Notes: a model not told the origin generated them from the sequence alone. Counted from the stretch's first letter, positions 42,913 through 52,649 are shown. The stretch: DNA of 58,234 bases from Elioraea sp. (GCF_022842375.1 NZ_JALHPR010000029.1:1-58234), one strand, 5' to 3'. Numbers and translations: made by a program.

Positions 42913-43866
42913 ATGGCCCGTTCACTCGCCGTCGCGATCCAGATGGATCCGATCGAGAGCATCAACATCGACGCCGACAGCTCCTTCGTCCTCGGGCTCG
43001 AGGCACAGTCGCGCGGGCATCGGATATGGCATTACCTGCCGCGGCACCTCGCGCTGTCGGGCGGCCGCGTTCTCGCCCGCGCCCGGCCGATGACGCTCCG
43101 CCGCGAGCACGGCAACCACTACACCTTCGGGGCGTGGGAGGAGATCGACGTCGGCACGATGGACGTGGTGCTGATGCGCCAGGACCCGCCCTTCGACATG
43201 GCCTACATCACGGCCACCCACATCCTCGAGCACATCCACCCGCGAACGCTGGTGGTGAACGACCCCGCTTCGGTGCGCAACGCGCCCGAGAAGCTGTTCG
43301 TGACGCACTTCCCCGAGCTGATGCCCCCCACCCTCATCACGGCAGACCCGGCGCAGATCAGCGCCTTCCGCCGCGAGCATGGCGACATCATCCTCAAGCC
43401 GCTGTTCGGCAATGGCGGGGCGGGCGTGTTCCACGTGAAGCCGGATGACACCAACCTCAACGCGCTGCTTGAACTGTTCACGGAACGATCGCGCGAGCCC
43501 CTGGTGATCCAGCGCTACGTGCCCGAGGTGCGGGCCGGCGACAAGCGCATCATCCTGGTCGACGGTGTTGCGCTCGGCGCGCTGAACCGCGTTCCCGCGG
43601 CCGGCGAGAGCCGCAGCAACATGCATGTCGGCGGCCGCCCCGAGCCCACGACGTTGACCGACCGCGAGCGCGAGATCTGCCGCGCGATCGGGCCGGCGTT
43701 GAAGGAGCGCGGGATGATCTTCGTCGGCATCGACGTGATCGGTGATTACCTGACCGAAATCAACGTGACCTCGCCCACGGGGCTCCAGGAGATCGCGCGC
43801 TTCGACGGCGTGAACCTCGAAGCCGACATCTGGGATGCGATCGAGGCGCGGGTGGGGATGGGCTAG
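42913..43866 (+). CDS. gshB: Glutathione synthetase
   Basis: The protein has 317 residues, with GGGGGAAG before the ATG. The family opening [24 protein letters not shown], the ATP-grasp core [39 protein letters not shown] and the closing [21 protein letters not shown] are intact. It joins glycine to gamma-glutamylcysteine. A small 14-base direct repeat (42827-42840/42841-42854) precedes it. Confidence 0.97.
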   Translation: MARSLAVAIQMDPIESINIDADSSFVLGLEAQSRGHRIWHYLPRHLALSGGRVLARARPMTLRREHGNHYTFGAWEEIDVGTMDVVLMRQDPPFDMAYITATHILEHIHPRTLVVNDPASVRNAPEKLFVTHFPELMPPTLITADPAQISAFRREHGDIILKPLFGNGGAGVFHVKPDDTNLNALLELFTERSREPLVIQRYVPEVRAGDKRIILVDGVALGALNRVPAAGESRSNMHVGGRPEPTTLTDREREICRAIGPALKERGMIFVGIDVIGDYLTEINVTSPTGLQEIARFDGVNLEADIWDAIEARVGMG

Positions 43867-43918
43867 GCGCAGGAACGGGCATCACCATCCAAGGACGCCG
43901 CAGGGTATAGTCACGCCT

Positions 43919-45637
43919 GTGGTGGATACGGTCGGCCCCTACAATCGCGGCTTTCGCGAATTCACCGAGGCCTACGAGGCCTTCGGCTTCGCGCAGATCC
44001 ATGCCGATGCCGTTCCGTTCCTGCCCGAGCGCCCCGGCCTCGTTCTCGACGTCGGCGCCGGCAGCGGCCGCGATGCCGCCTGGTTCGCCGAGCGTGGTGC
44101 CGAGGTGATCGCCGTCGAGCCTGCCGGCGCGATGCGGCAGGGCGGCGCGATGCTGCACCCCTCCGGCCAGATCCGATGGTTCGATGACCGGCTGCCGGCG
44201 TTGTCGGCCGTGCACCGGCTCGGCCTCGCCTTCGACGTGGTCTGGCTCAGCGGCGTGTGGATGCACGTGCCGCCGGACGACCGCCAGCGCGCGATGCGCA
44301 AGCTCGCGACGCTGCTGAAGCCGGGCGGCCGCATGGTGATCACGCTGCGCCACGGCCCAGCGCCGGATGATCGCCCGATGTGGCCTGTCGACGCGCACGA
44401 GGTCGAACGGCTCGGCCTCGAATTCGGCCTGTCGCTCCGCGTCGCGACCGAGCGTCGTGACGACCTCCAGCGCCGGCCCGGCGTGCGCTGGCAGACCGTC
44501 ATCCTCGACCTGCCGGACGATGGAGGCAGCGCATTGCCCCTGCTCCGCGGCGTGATCCTGCGGCAGGAGAAGGCGGCCACCTACAAGCTCGCGTTGCTGC
44601 GCGCGATCGCGCGGATCGCCGACGTGTCGCCCAACGTCGCGCGCGATGCCGATGACTGCGTCGAACTGCCGCTCGGCCTCGTCGCCCTCTACTGGCTCAG
44701 GATGTTCAAGCCGCTGCTGGAACGAGGGCTGCCACAGATGCCGGAGCGGTCGGGTGCCGCGCCCTCGTCCGCGCGCGAGCCGTTCCGCGCCCTGGGGCCG
44801 GTTGCTGCGTACGAGCTTCGTCCGGGTGCCGTGTTCCCAGGCGAGGCCGGCGATGCGATGCGCCGCGCCCTCGCCGATGCCGCCCGCACGATCGCCCAGA
44901 TGCCGGCGACACACCTCACCTACGCCAACGACACGCCCGTGTTCCCGACGGCATTTGGAGGCGTCCCCGCGCGTGGCGCTGCCTTTGCCGTGACCGAGGA
45001 GCCGCTCTGGACCTACGGCGTGACGCGCGTGCCGCTTCCCGTCTGGCACGCGCTGCTGCGGATGAGTGCCTGGATCGAGCCGATGCTCGTCGCCGAATGG
45101 GTGCGGCTCACGCTCGGCTACGCGGAGAAGGCCGGCCGAAGCATCAACGCCGGCGAGGTCATGGCCGCGCTGCGCTGGGTCGAGCCGGAGCGTGATACGC
45201 GCCTTGTCCGCGACCTCACGCTGCGGCGGCTTGCTGCGGGCGGCACGGTGCACTGCGTCTGGAGCGGCCGCGCGCTCAGCGCCGGGACGCTCGACATCGA
45301 CCATTGCCTCCCCTGGTCGGCCTGGTCGTGCAACGACCTCTGGAACCTGCTGCCGACATCGCGTGCTGTGAACCAGAAGAGCAAGCGCGAGAGGCTGGTG
45401 ACCGCCCCCGCGCTGGCGTCCGCACGCTCCGCCATCCTCGACTGGTGGGCAGACGCCTACCGCAACGACGACGCGCTGCGGGTTCGTTTCGCCGAGGAGG
45501 TCCGCACCAGCCTGCCCGTCGCGAAACGCACCGATCCGGACCCGGAAGAGGTCTTTGCCGCGCTGGAGTTCCGCAGGCTCCGCCTCCACCAGGATACCCT
45601 GCTGCCCGAGTGGCGCGGCATGGCGAGCGCGCCCTGA
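43919..45637 (+). CDS. Class I SAM methyltransferase fused to HNH endonuclease
   Basis: The GTG at 43919 gives 572 residues; the frame is open into gshB but homology starts here. Residues ~10-200 form a Rossmann methyltransferase with the SAM motif VLDVGAGSGRD (42-52), IAVEPAGAM and LKPGGRMVITLRHG. It lacks the NPPY/DPPY motif of DNA adenine methylases. The middle (ATYKLALLRAIARIAD and LGLVALYWLRMFKPLLERGLPQ) resembles regions preceding HNH domains in restriction-like nucleases. The C-terminal HNH has HCVWSGR, DIDHCLPWS (His462), NDLWNLLP and AVNQKSKRERL. It stands alone between gshB and an aquaporin. A defence or nucleic-acid modification role is inferred only. Confidence 0.85.
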   Translation: MVDTVGPYNRGFREFTEAYEAFGFAQIHADAVPFLPERPGLVLDVGAGSGRDAAWFAERGAEVIAVEPAGAMRQGGAMLHPSGQIRWFDDRLPALSAVHRLGLAFDVVWLSGVWMHVPPDDRQRAMRKLATLLKPGGRMVITLRHGPAPDDRPMWPVDAHEVERLGLEFGLSLRVATERRDDLQRRPGVRWQTVILDLPDDGGSALPLLRGVILRQEKAATYKLALLRAIARIADVSPNVARDADDCVELPLGLVALYWLRMFKPLLERGLPQMPERSGAAPSSAREPFRALGPVAAYELRPGAVFPGEAGDAMRRALADAARTIAQMPATHLTYANDTPVFPTAFGGVPARGAAFAVTEEPLWTYGVTRVPLPVWHALLRMSAWIEPMLVAEWVRLTLGYAEKAGRSINAGEVMAALRWVEPERDTRLVRDLTLRRLAAGGTVHCVWSGRALSAGTLDIDHCLPWSAWSCNDLWNLLPTSRAVNQKSKRERLVTAPALASARSAILDWWADAYRNDDALRVRFAEEVRTSLPVAKRTDPDPEEVFAALEFRRLRLHQDTLLPEWRGMASAP

Positions 45638-45773
45638 CCGGCGAGGGTGCTGCGCGGACGCTGCCCTCGAACGCATGCCTGCTCGCCCGGAACGGTCATG
45701 GGTCGGCCTGTTGATCACCCCTGCCGCGCGGGACTAGGGTTGGCCCATCAGGTGCGTGACGGGGGACATCATC

Positions 45774-46469
45774 ATGCAGGCCAAACTCACCGCCGAGTTC
45801 CTCGGCACGCTCTGGCTCGTGCTCGGCGGCGTCGGCTCCGCGGTGATCGCCGCACAGTTCGCGACCGTTGGCATCGGGCTGCTCGGCGTCTCGATCGCCT
45901 TCGGGCTCACCGTCATCACCATGGCCTATGCGATCGGCCACATCTCCGGCTGCCACCTGAACCCTGCCGTCACGGTCGGCCTCGTCGTGGCCGGGCGGTT
46001 CAAGGCGTCGGAGGCGCCGGGCTACATCGTCGCCCAGGTCGCCGGCGCGATCGCCGCGGCCGGCATCCTCTATGTCATCGCCTCCGGCCGCGAAGGGTTC
46101 GAGATCGCGCGCGGCTTCGGCGCCAACGGCTTCGGCGAGCACAGCATCGGCAAGTACAGCCTCACCGCCGGCCTCGTGACCGAGATCGTGATGACGTTCT
46201 TCTTCCTGTTCGTCATCCTCGGCGCCACCCACGGCAAGGCGCCGGCGGGCTTCGCGCCGCTCGCCATCGGCCTCTGCCTCACCCTCATCCACCTCATCAG
46301 CATCCCGGTGACGCAGACCTCGGTGAACCCCGCGCGCTCGACCGGCCCTGCGCTGTTCGTCGGCGGCTGGGCGATCCAGCAGCTCTGGCTGTTCTGGGTG
46401 GCCCCGCTGATCGGCGCCGTGCTTGCGGGGGTGACGTACAAGGTGCTGTCGCCCGACGAGACGCGGTGA
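45774..46469 (+). CDS. aqpZ: Aquaporin Z-like water channel
   Basis: The protein has 231 residues from ATG 45774, with GGGGG eight bases before. Six membrane helices and both NPA boxes are present: [15 protein letters not shown] and [20 protein letters not shown]. The first helix [18 protein letters not shown] is typical of AqpZ. The selectivity-filter Arg follows the second NPA. The next gene overlaps its stop. Confidence 0.95.
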   Translation: MQAKLTAEFLGTLWLVLGGVGSAVIAAQFATVGIGLLGVSIAFGLTVITMAYAIGHISGCHLNPAVTVGLVVAGRFKASEAPGYIVAQVAGAIAAAGILYVIASGREGFEIARGFGANGFGEHSIGKYSLTAGLVTEIVMTFFFLFVILGATHGKAPAGFAPLAIGLCLTLIHLISIPVTQTSVNPARSTGPALFVGGWAIQQLWLFWVAPLIGAVLAGVTYKVLSPDETR

Positions 46470-47011
46470 GCGGCGGAACCATCCTCGCGGTTTCGGCAGC
46501 CCCCGGCCACGGCTTCAGCAAGCGGCCAACCACCGAGATCACGCTCGTCGCTGGCCTGGGCGTCGCCGGCGACGCGCATGCGGGCGAGACGGTGAAGCAC
46601 CGCTCGCGCGTCGCGCGCGACCCGACGCAGCCGAACCTGCGCCAGGTTCACCTGATCCACGCCGAGCTGTTCGATGAGCTCGCGCCCAGGGGCTTCGCGC
46701 TGGCTCCTGGCGACATCGGCGAGAACGTGACCACGCGCGGGCTCGACCTGCTGGCCCTTCCCACCGGCACGCTGCTTCGCCTCGGCGAGGCCGCGACGGT
46801 GGAGCTCACGGGCCTGCGCAACCCCTGTTACCAGCTCGACCGTTTCGCTGACGGGCTGATGGAAGCGACGCTCGACCGCGCGGCGGATGGCTCGCTCATC
46901 CGCAAGGCTGGCGTGATGGCGGTGGTGCGGACGGGCGGGGTGGTGCGCGCGGGCGACGCCGTCACGGTGACGCTGCCGGAAGGCCCTCACGTGGCGCTGG
47001 CGCCCGTCTGA
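46466..47011 (+). CDS. MOSC-domain protein
   Basis: The GTG start overlaps the aquaporin stop (GTGA). The protein has 181 residues. MOSC signatures include [45 protein letters not shown] and the conserved Cys in [11 protein letters not shown], which can ligate molybdenum cofactor sulfur. YiiM-like MOSC proteins reduce hydroxylated bases or bind Moco. The role beside an aquaporin is unclear. Confidence 0.9.
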   Translation: MSGGTILAVSAAPGHGFSKRPTTEITLVAGLGVAGDAHAGETVKHRSRVARDPTQPNLRQVHLIHAELFDELAPRGFALAPGDIGENVTTRGLDLLALPTGTLLRLGEAATVELTGLRNPCYQLDRFADGLMEATLDRAADGSLIRKAGVMAVVRTGGVVRAGDAVTVTLPEGPHVALAPV

Positions 47012-47056
47012 CCGGCTTGCGTATCCTTCCCGCAACGAACACGGGAGGAACCAACG

Positions 47057-48043
47057 ATGACCATCATCACCCGCCGCGCCGCACTCGCCGGCCTCGCCGC
47101 CGCGCCTGTCGCGGGGCGCGCCCATGCGCAGGCCTATCCGTCACGCCCCGTCACGCTCGTCGTCGGCTTCGGCGCCGGCGGGGCGACTGACCTTGGCGCG
47201 CGGCTTCTCGCCACGCATGGGGCGAGGCATCTCGGCCAGAGCATCGTGGTGGAGAACCGCGTCGGCGGGTCGGGCGTGGTGGGAACCGATTTCGCCCGCC
47301 GCGCACGGCCCGATGGCTATACGATGCTGATGAGCCGCGGCGCGCCGGCTGTGATCAGCCCCGCCCTCGAGCCGCGCACCACGCCCTACCGGTGGGACGA
47401 GTTCAGCATCGTCGGCCTGTCGGACGTGAATGCGCTCTGCGTGTGCGTGAAGGCGGATGCGCCGTGGCGGACGGCGGCTGACCTGTTCGCCGCGATCCGT
47501 GCGCGGCCGGGGCACCTCAACTACTCCTCCTCGGGCCCTCTCTCGCTCATCGGGCTTGCCTCGAAGATGTTCCTCTGGGCGGGTGGCCTGCCGGTGGACG
47601 CAGCCGTCGAGATCCCGTTCCGTTCCGGCGCCGAGACGTTGACGGCGGTGATCGCGGGCCAGGTGCAATTCGCGTCCTTCAACATGAGCGAGGCCGCGCC
47701 CGGGCTGAGTGCCGGCACGATGCGCGCAATCATGGTGACGGTGCCTGACCCGTTCCCCGGTGTCGCCGGCGTGCAGACGGCTGCCGAGGCGGGCATGCCG
47801 GTTCTAGAGAATTTGGTCGGCTGGAACGCGCTGGTCGGGCCCCCCGGCCTGCCGGATGATGTGGTCGCGAAATGGAACACGACGCTCGCGGCATTGAAGG
47901 GCGACGCCGAGTGGAACGCCGGCCACGCGCGCATCGGCAACATCCCCCGTGTGCTCGGCCGCGACGAGACGGCCGCGTTCATGAAGGCGCAGTACGAGCT
48001 CTACGTCCGGCTCGGCCGCGAGGCGCGGATCGGGGGTGGGTGA
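47057..48043 (+). CDS. Bug/TctC-family substrate-binding protein 2
   Basis: The protein has 328 residues. The signal RRAALAGLAAAPVAGRAHAQ is Tat-like and leads to YPSRPVTLVVGFGAGGATD, the Bug hallmark. Later GHLNYSSSGPLSLIG and LVGWNALVGPPGLPDDVVAKWN confirm the family. An orphan receptor without transporter genes nearby. It overlaps the convergent LRR gene by 43 bases. Confidence 0.93.
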   Translation: MTIITRRAALAGLAAAPVAGRAHAQAYPSRPVTLVVGFGAGGATDLGARLLATHGARHLGQSIVVENRVGGSGVVGTDFARRARPDGYTMLMSRGAPAVISPALEPRTTPYRWDEFSIVGLSDVNALCVCVKADAPWRTAADLFAAIRARPGHLNYSSSGPLSLIGLASKMFLWAGGLPVDAAVEIPFRSGAETLTAVIAGQVQFASFNMSEAAPGLSAGTMRAIMVTVPDPFPGVAGVQTAAEAGMPVLENLVGWNALVGPPGLPDDVVAKWNTTLAALKGDAEWNAGHARIGNIPRVLGRDETAAFMKAQYELYVRLGREARIGGG

Positions 48044-49773
48044 GGGGGCTCAGCCATGTGTTTGATTTCAAGCTCGGTCAGGTGAGCAAGCGGCGCTAGT
48101 GCGATCTCGTCGACCTCGCTGACAAAGAGGTTGAGGAGCTTGCTCAGGCTGGCAAGCGGTGAAAAGTCGCTGACCTGGGTTCCGCTCAGGGAGAGCGATC
48201 GGAGATTGGCGAGGCCAGCGAGCGGTGCGATGTCGCTGACCTGGGTCCCACTCAGGTTGAGCGACTGAAGAGCGGCGAGGCCAGCGAGCGGTGCGATATC
48301 GCTGACCCGGGTTCCGCCGAGGAGTAGCGCTTGAAGGCCGGAAAGTCCGGCGAGCGGCGCAATGTCGCTGACGAGTGTTAGAGAGAGGTCCAGCGTCCTT
48401 AGCGCAGAGAGCCGGGCTAGAGGCGTGATGTTTTCAGCCTGAGTTTGGTTGAGCCAGAGCTCTCGGAGCTCGGAGAGATGAGCTAACGCTCCGATGTCGC
48501 GTACCCGTGTTCCACCAAGCCCAAGTATCTGGAGGCCCGCGAGGTGAGTCAGCGGTGTGATGTCGCTCACCTCATTCCCGGTAAGGTCGAGCCTTCTGAG
48601 CGCGACGAGCCCAGCGACTGGTGCGAGGTCAGTGAGAGGAGGGTGTCGTAAACCTAACTCAAAGATGAAGGGCACCCACGCATTCGGCGGCGGCGTGCCA
48701 GCGACGATGAGGCGCTTCACCTCGTCGAGGTCGAAGTCCGGCGGCGGTTCGGCGCGTTGTGTTGCTGGCGGTCTCGGCAACGGCCCTGTCAGCGGAACGG
48801 GGAGCATGCCCCCCTCCGCAATCTCCCTCGCGCCCCGCAATCCTTCCTCCACCGCGACGCGCAGGTCGGCCGGCATCGTCCGAGCAATCCGCGCCGTTTC
48901 GTCGGGAACGCGCAGGGCGAACGCGACGATGCGGTCGTAGAGAGGAACCTGGCTCTCCAGCGCCGAGCCAAGCGCGCCGAGATTGAGGGCGAACACCGCA
49001 CCGGCGAATGCCTTGAGGAAGCTCCGTCCGGTCGCCAGCGCCCTGTGCCCGGCCTTCTCTGCCTGAACGCCGCCTCGCGGCGCGCTTTCCGCCGTCTCGA
49101 CCGGGATCAACGCATCCGCCGCGTCATCATCCGACAGGGCGCCGATGTCCCGCGCCGTCTCGATCATCTTGCGGGTGGCGGGAAGGTTCTCGCGCACCGT
49201 CTCGAACCGCTCAGGCCGGTTGAGGAACGCGCCCGCCTCATCATCCGCCGCGCGGGCCGAGGGGAAGCTGCGCACCCAGACAGCGAGGGTGGCCACCGCA
49301 TCGCGCAATGCTCTGCGGATGTCGGGTGGAAGCGGGTTTTCCGTCGCAAGTGGATCGGCTGTCAGGTCGTTGTCGAGGTCGACGAACGACGCGAGGCTTG
49401 CCGACAGGTCGTAGATGCGCCCAATGCGGTCTGGCAGCTGGTCTGCCGCAACGTCGAGGGCTTCGCGCAGGCGTTGGAGCTGGCGCGGTAGCGGCCTCCA
49501 ACCATCCTGGTTGTCCAGCCGGTTGCCGATATCCTGCGCAAGGTCATGAAGCTTTTCGCGAACGGTCTGCTGCCGGGCGATGACCTGTCGGTCAGCCGCC
49601 GCGGCGATGTCGTCGGCGGTGCCCTTGGCGACAACGAAGCGATCGCCCTTCAGGACGAAGTCGAGGGCATGGGGCTCGCGGGGCGCAGCTGCGATTACCG
49701 CCCGCGCAGCTTCTTGTTTGGCCGCGTCCAGGCTCGTCAATGGGGATGGGCGGTTGCGGATATCGTCGGCCAT
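48001..49773 (-). CDS. Leucine-rich-repeat protein with uncharacterised N-terminal region
   Basis: The protein has 590 residues from ATG 49773; no signal peptide. Residues ~20-350 are largely helical and of unknown family, with one hydrophobic stretch (FAGAVFALNLGALGSAL near 250) that may enter a membrane. After a Pro-rich hinge come eight 22-residue LRRs of the internalin type (repeated DIAPLAGL..L..L.LSGTQVS), residues ~390-560. Three repeats are nearly identical at DNA level, indicating recent expansion. Base composition is less GC-rich than neighbours, suggesting transfer. The last ~15 codons are antisense to the Bug gene. Confidence 0.85.
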   Translation of the reverse strand: MADDIRNRPSPLTSLDAAKQEAARAVIAAAPREPHALDFVLKGDRFVVAKGTADDIAAAADRQVIARQQTVREKLHDLAQDIGNRLDNQDGWRPLPRQLQRLREALDVAADQLPDRIGRIYDLSASLASFVDLDNDLTADPLATENPLPPDIRRALRDAVATLAVWVRSFPSARAADDEAGAFLNRPERFETVRENLPATRKMIETARDIGALSDDDAADALIPVETAESAPRGGVQAEKAGHRALATGRSFLKAFAGAVFALNLGALGSALESQVPLYDRIVAFALRVPDETARIARTMPADLRVAVEEGLRGAREIAEGGMLPVPLTGPLPRPPATQRAEPPPDFDLDEVKRLIVAGTPPPNAWVPFIFELGLRHPPLTDLAPVAGLVALRRLDLTGNEVSDITPLTHLAGLQILGLGGTRVRDIGALAHLSELRELWLNQTQAENITPLARLSALRTLDLSLTLVSDIAPLAGLSGLQALLLGGTRVSDIAPLAGLAALQSLNLSGTQVSDIAPLAGLANLRSLSLSGTQVSDFSPLASLSKLLNLFVSEVDEIALAPLAHLTELEIKHMAEPPHPPPIRASRPSRT

Positions 49774-49883
49774 GGACGAAGTACACGGGTACACGATGCA
49801 GGATGCCAACAGAAATCTCGCCCCACATCCGCAACCCAAGCACAAAGCCCCGCGCGATAACGCGCGGCACCGGAGGGACACCG

Positions 49884-50756
49884 ATGCCGCCTGACACAGT
49901 CACCACAGCAACCACCGCCACGCGCCACGCCGAGCGTCTCTCGCGCGCGCTCGCCCATCTCGGCGACAATCTCGATGCGCCACCCGGCCTCGAGGCGCTC
50001 GCATCCGTCGCCGCGTTCTCGCCATTCCACTTCCACCGGATCTGGACGGCCGCGATGGGCGAGACCATCGCCGACACCACGCGGCGGCTGCTGCTGCACC
50101 GCGCCGCGCATGAGCTCGTGCGTGGTGCGCTGCCGCTGGCGCGCATCGCGCAGCGGGCGGGCTACGCTGGCCTTCCCGCCTTCGGCCGCGCCTTCAAGGC
50201 GGCCTACGGGATCAGTCCGGCAGCGTATCGGCGCGCGGGCGGCATCGGCGTCCCCCCGGTCCACGTGACACCGAACGAGGACGGAACGATGCACGATGTC
50301 TCCATCATCCGGTTTCCCGGCGCGCATTGCGCTGCGCTGCGCCACATCGGCGCCTACCAGGACATGGGCCCGGTGTTCGACAGGCTCGCCGCCTGGGCCG
50401 GCGCGCGCGGGCTGATCGGGGAGGCGACGCGGTTCATCGGCGTCTATCACGACGAGCCCGATGCCGTTCCCCTGTCGAAGCTGAGGTCCGACGCAGCCCT
50501 CACCATCCCGGCGGGAACGGCGGTCGAGCGCCCCATCACGCTGCTCGACATCCCCGCCACGCGGGCGGCGATGTTCACCTTCAAGGGGCCGTATGCCGAA
50601 CTCGAAGGCGCCTATCGCTGGCTCTACGGCACCTGGCTGCCGGCGAGCGGCGAGGAGCCGGCCGACTTCCCCTGCTTCGAGGACTACCTGAACGACCCCA
50701 AGACACTTCCGCCACCGGAATGGTTGACCGCGGTCTACCTGCCGTTGCGGGGCTGA
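49884..50756 (+). CDS. AraC-family regulator with GyrI-like C-terminal domain
   Basis: The protein has 290 residues; CGGAGGGAC precedes the ATG. The AraC DNA-binding domain is N-terminal (LEALASVAAFSPFHFHRIWTAAMGETIADTTRRLLLHRAAHEL, then IAQRAGYAGLPAFGRAFKAAYGISPAAYRR). The GyrI/effector domain follows (DVSIIRFPGAHCAALRHIGAYQDMGPVFDRL, PCFEDYLNDPKTLPPPEWLTAVYLPL). This order resembles Rob/RobA-type multidrug or small-molecule responders. It overlaps the convergent nth gene by 22 bases. Confidence 0.93.
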   Translation: MPPDTVTTATTATRHAERLSRALAHLGDNLDAPPGLEALASVAAFSPFHFHRIWTAAMGETIADTTRRLLLHRAAHELVRGALPLARIAQRAGYAGLPAFGRAFKAAYGISPAAYRRAGGIGVPPVHVTPNEDGTMHDVSIIRFPGAHCAALRHIGAYQDMGPVFDRLAAWAGARGLIGEATRFIGVYHDEPDAVPLSKLRSDAALTIPAGTAVERPITLLDIPATRAAMFTFKGPYAELEGAYRWLYGTWLPASGEEPADFPCFEDYLNDPKTLPPPEWLTAVYLPLRG

Positions 50757-51472
50757 GGCTTCTCGGCGGGCGCGGGAGTTTTCCGGATGTAGCGGCACCA
50801 CTCCCGCGCCACGCAGCGCCAGCACTCCGGCGTGCGCGCCTTGCACACGTAGCGGCCGTGCAGGATCAGCCAGTGATGCGCGTCGCGGAGGTACCGGGGC
50901 GGGATGCGCGCGACGAGCCCATCCTCCACCGCGCGCGTCGTCCGCCCCGGGGCGAGGCCGGTGCGGTTGCCGAGGCGGAAGATGTGCGTGTCGACCGCCA
51001 TCGTCGCCTCGCCGAAGGCGACGTTCAGCACCACGTTCGCGGTCTTCCGCCCGACACCCGGTAGCGCTTCCAGCGCCGCGCGATCAGAAGGCACTGCCCC
51101 GCCGTGGTCGGCGACGAGGCGTGCCGCCAGCGCCGCGACATTCTTCGCCTTCGCCTGCCAGAGCCCGATGGAGCGGATGAAGGGCGCGATGCCGGCCTCG
51201 CCGAGGGCGGCCATGGCAGCCGGCGTGGGGGCTGCCTTGAACAGCGCGGGCGTTGCCTTGTTCACCGCCGCATCCGTCGTCTGCGCCGAGAGAACCACGG
51301 CGACGAGAAGCTGGAACGCATCGGCGTAGACCAGCTCGGTCTCCGGCGCCGGGTTGGCGGTGGCCAGTGCCGCGATGAATGGGGCGACGTCGGCGGCTGC
51401 CATCCGGCGCGCGGTCGGACGCACTGGTCTCTTGGTGGGGCGGGTGCGGGGTTTCTTCGTCGTCTCGCTCAT
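50735..51472 (-). CDS. nth: Endonuclease III
   Basis: The protein has 245 residues. The helix-hairpin-helix LEALPGVGRKTANVVLNVAFG carries the catalytic Lys, and AVDTHIFRLGNR the catalytic Asp. The 4Fe-4S cluster motif is intact (CKARTPECWRCVAREWC: spacing 6, 2, 5). The N-terminal ~20 residues are basic. It excises oxidised pyrimidines and nicks abasic sites. Confidence 0.97.
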   Translation of the reverse strand: MSETTKKPRTRPTKRPVRPTARRMAAADVAPFIAALATANPAPETELVYADAFQLLVAVVLSAQTTDAAVNKATPALFKAAPTPAAMAALGEAGIAPFIRSIGLWQAKAKNVAALAARLVADHGGAVPSDRAALEALPGVGRKTANVVLNVAFGEATMAVDTHIFRLGNRTGLAPGRTTRAVEDGLVARIPPRYLRDAHHWLILHGRYVCKARTPECWRCVAREWCRYIRKTPAPAEKPQPRNGR

Positions 51473-51558
51473 GCCGCGTACATGCGCGGGCGTTGGCGGG
51501 GGCGCAAGGCCACACGCTGTGCGCTTGGCGAGGCGGGCGGCCGCGCCATATCGTCGTC

Positions 51559-52053
51559 ATGATGGCAGAAGCGGGAACCCAGGCGCCCCTGTTCCACGCG
51601 GTGCTGACGGCGCAGCGCAGCCTTGGCGTGCGTGGCTTCGCGTGGGCGGCGGGTGTGCTGGTCGCGTTCGCCGCGCTCTCATGCGCGGTGTTCCTCGCGC
51701 TCGGCGCGTGGCCCGTCGTGGGCTTCGTCGGGGTTGAGATCGGGCTCGCGCTGCTGCTGCTGTGGCTGCACCAGCGCGCGGGACGCGGGCTCGAGGAGCT
51801 CACGCTCGATGACGAGGCGTTGACCGTCACGCGCGTCGATGCCGCCGGGCGGCGCGTCGCGTGGCGGCTTCAGCCAGCGTGGCTGCGCGTAGCACTCCGC
51901 CCCGCCGAGGGCGATGCCGCGGCGCATGTGCAGCTTGCATCGCACGGGCGCACGCTGGCCATCGGCGCGTTCCTGACCCGTGACGAGCAGGCGGAGCTCG
52001 TCACCGCGCTCGAGGCGGCGCTGGCGCGGTGGCGTGCGCCTGCGTCGCCCTGA
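51559..52053 (+). CDS. DUF2244 membrane protein
   Basis: Two adjacent ATGs (51559 and 51562) are possible starts; the first gives 164 residues. Two N-terminal hydrophobic helices (GFAWAAGVLVAFAALSCAVFLAL and VVGFVGVEIGLALLLLWL) are followed by a soluble domain with LEELTLDDEALTVTRVDAAGR and IGAFLTRDEQAELVTALEAALAR. This matches DUF2244, of unknown function, common in alphaproteobacteria. It is divergent from nth. Confidence 0.88.
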   Translation: MMAEAGTQAPLFHAVLTAQRSLGVRGFAWAAGVLVAFAALSCAVFLALGAWPVVGFVGVEIGLALLLLWLHQRAGRGLEELTLDDEALTVTRVDAAGRRVAWRLQPAWLRVALRPAEGDAAAHVQLASHGRTLAIGAFLTRDEQAELVTALEAALARWRAPASP

Positions 52054-52075
52054 GCGGCGCCCGGAGCCTCGGCAG

Positions 52076-52540
52076 TCAGGCGCTTGGCGTGTCGACCGGT
52101 GCGAGCGACTTGATCAGGTCGAATACGCGCTTACGTACGGAAGGATCCGTGATGCGGTAGTAGGCGCGCACGAGTTCGAGCGTCTCGCGACGATGCAGCG
52201 TGTCATCGTCGAAGCCTTCCTGCGGTTCCGAGAAGCCGACGGCGCGGCGCACCGCGTTGCCGCCATACTCGCGGGCCAGCGGCTCTGGCATGTCGTCGAA
52301 GAAGAAGCTGATCGGCACATCGAGCACGCGTGCCAGGTCGAACAGCCGTGAGGCGCCGACGCGGTTCACGCCACGCTCATATTTCTGCACCTGCTGGAAG
52401 GTGAGCCCAAGCGCCTCCCCAAGGCGCTCCTGGCTCATGCCAAGCAGCGTGCGACGCAGCCTGATGCGGCTCCCGACATGAACGTCGATCGGGCTCGGCC
52501 GGCTCTCGCGATCAGGCTTCTCAACAGTCTCATCCGCCAT
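52076..52540 (-). CDS. XRE/SinR-like helix-turn-helix regulator
   Basis: ATG 52540 (154 residues) is chosen because GGGG lies 8 bases before it; another in-frame ATG is at 52588. The HTH reads VGSRIRLRRTLLGMSQERLGEALGLTFQQVQKYERGVNRVGASRLFDLARVL, and the C-terminus (LVRAYYRITDPSVRKRVFDLIKSLA) is the conserved tail of a regulator usually found beside lnt in alphaproteobacteria. It is co-oriented and downstream of lnt, with its own probable promoter. Confidence 0.92.
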   Translation of the reverse strand: MADETVEKPDRESRPSPIDVHVGSRIRLRRTLLGMSQERLGEALGLTFQQVQKYERGVNRVGASRLFDLARVLDVPISFFFDDMPEPLAREYGGNAVRRAVGFSEPQEGFDDDTLHRRETLELVRAYYRITDPSVRKRVFDLIKSLAPVDTPSA

Positions 52541-52649
52541 GGAAGCAACCCCCTTGCTGCCAAGCGACCCAGCATTTCCGTCATGCATGCGAACGGCACC
52601 CCCTTCTGGGCGACGCTGCGGGTCTTGCCCCTAGCACCCCTGAAGAATG

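Noticed and set aside
43919-45637. Classical type II restriction-modification fusion
   Set aside because: The methyltransferase half lacks the NPPY/DPPY or PC motifs of DNA methylases, so calling it a restriction-modification enzyme would go beyond the sequence.
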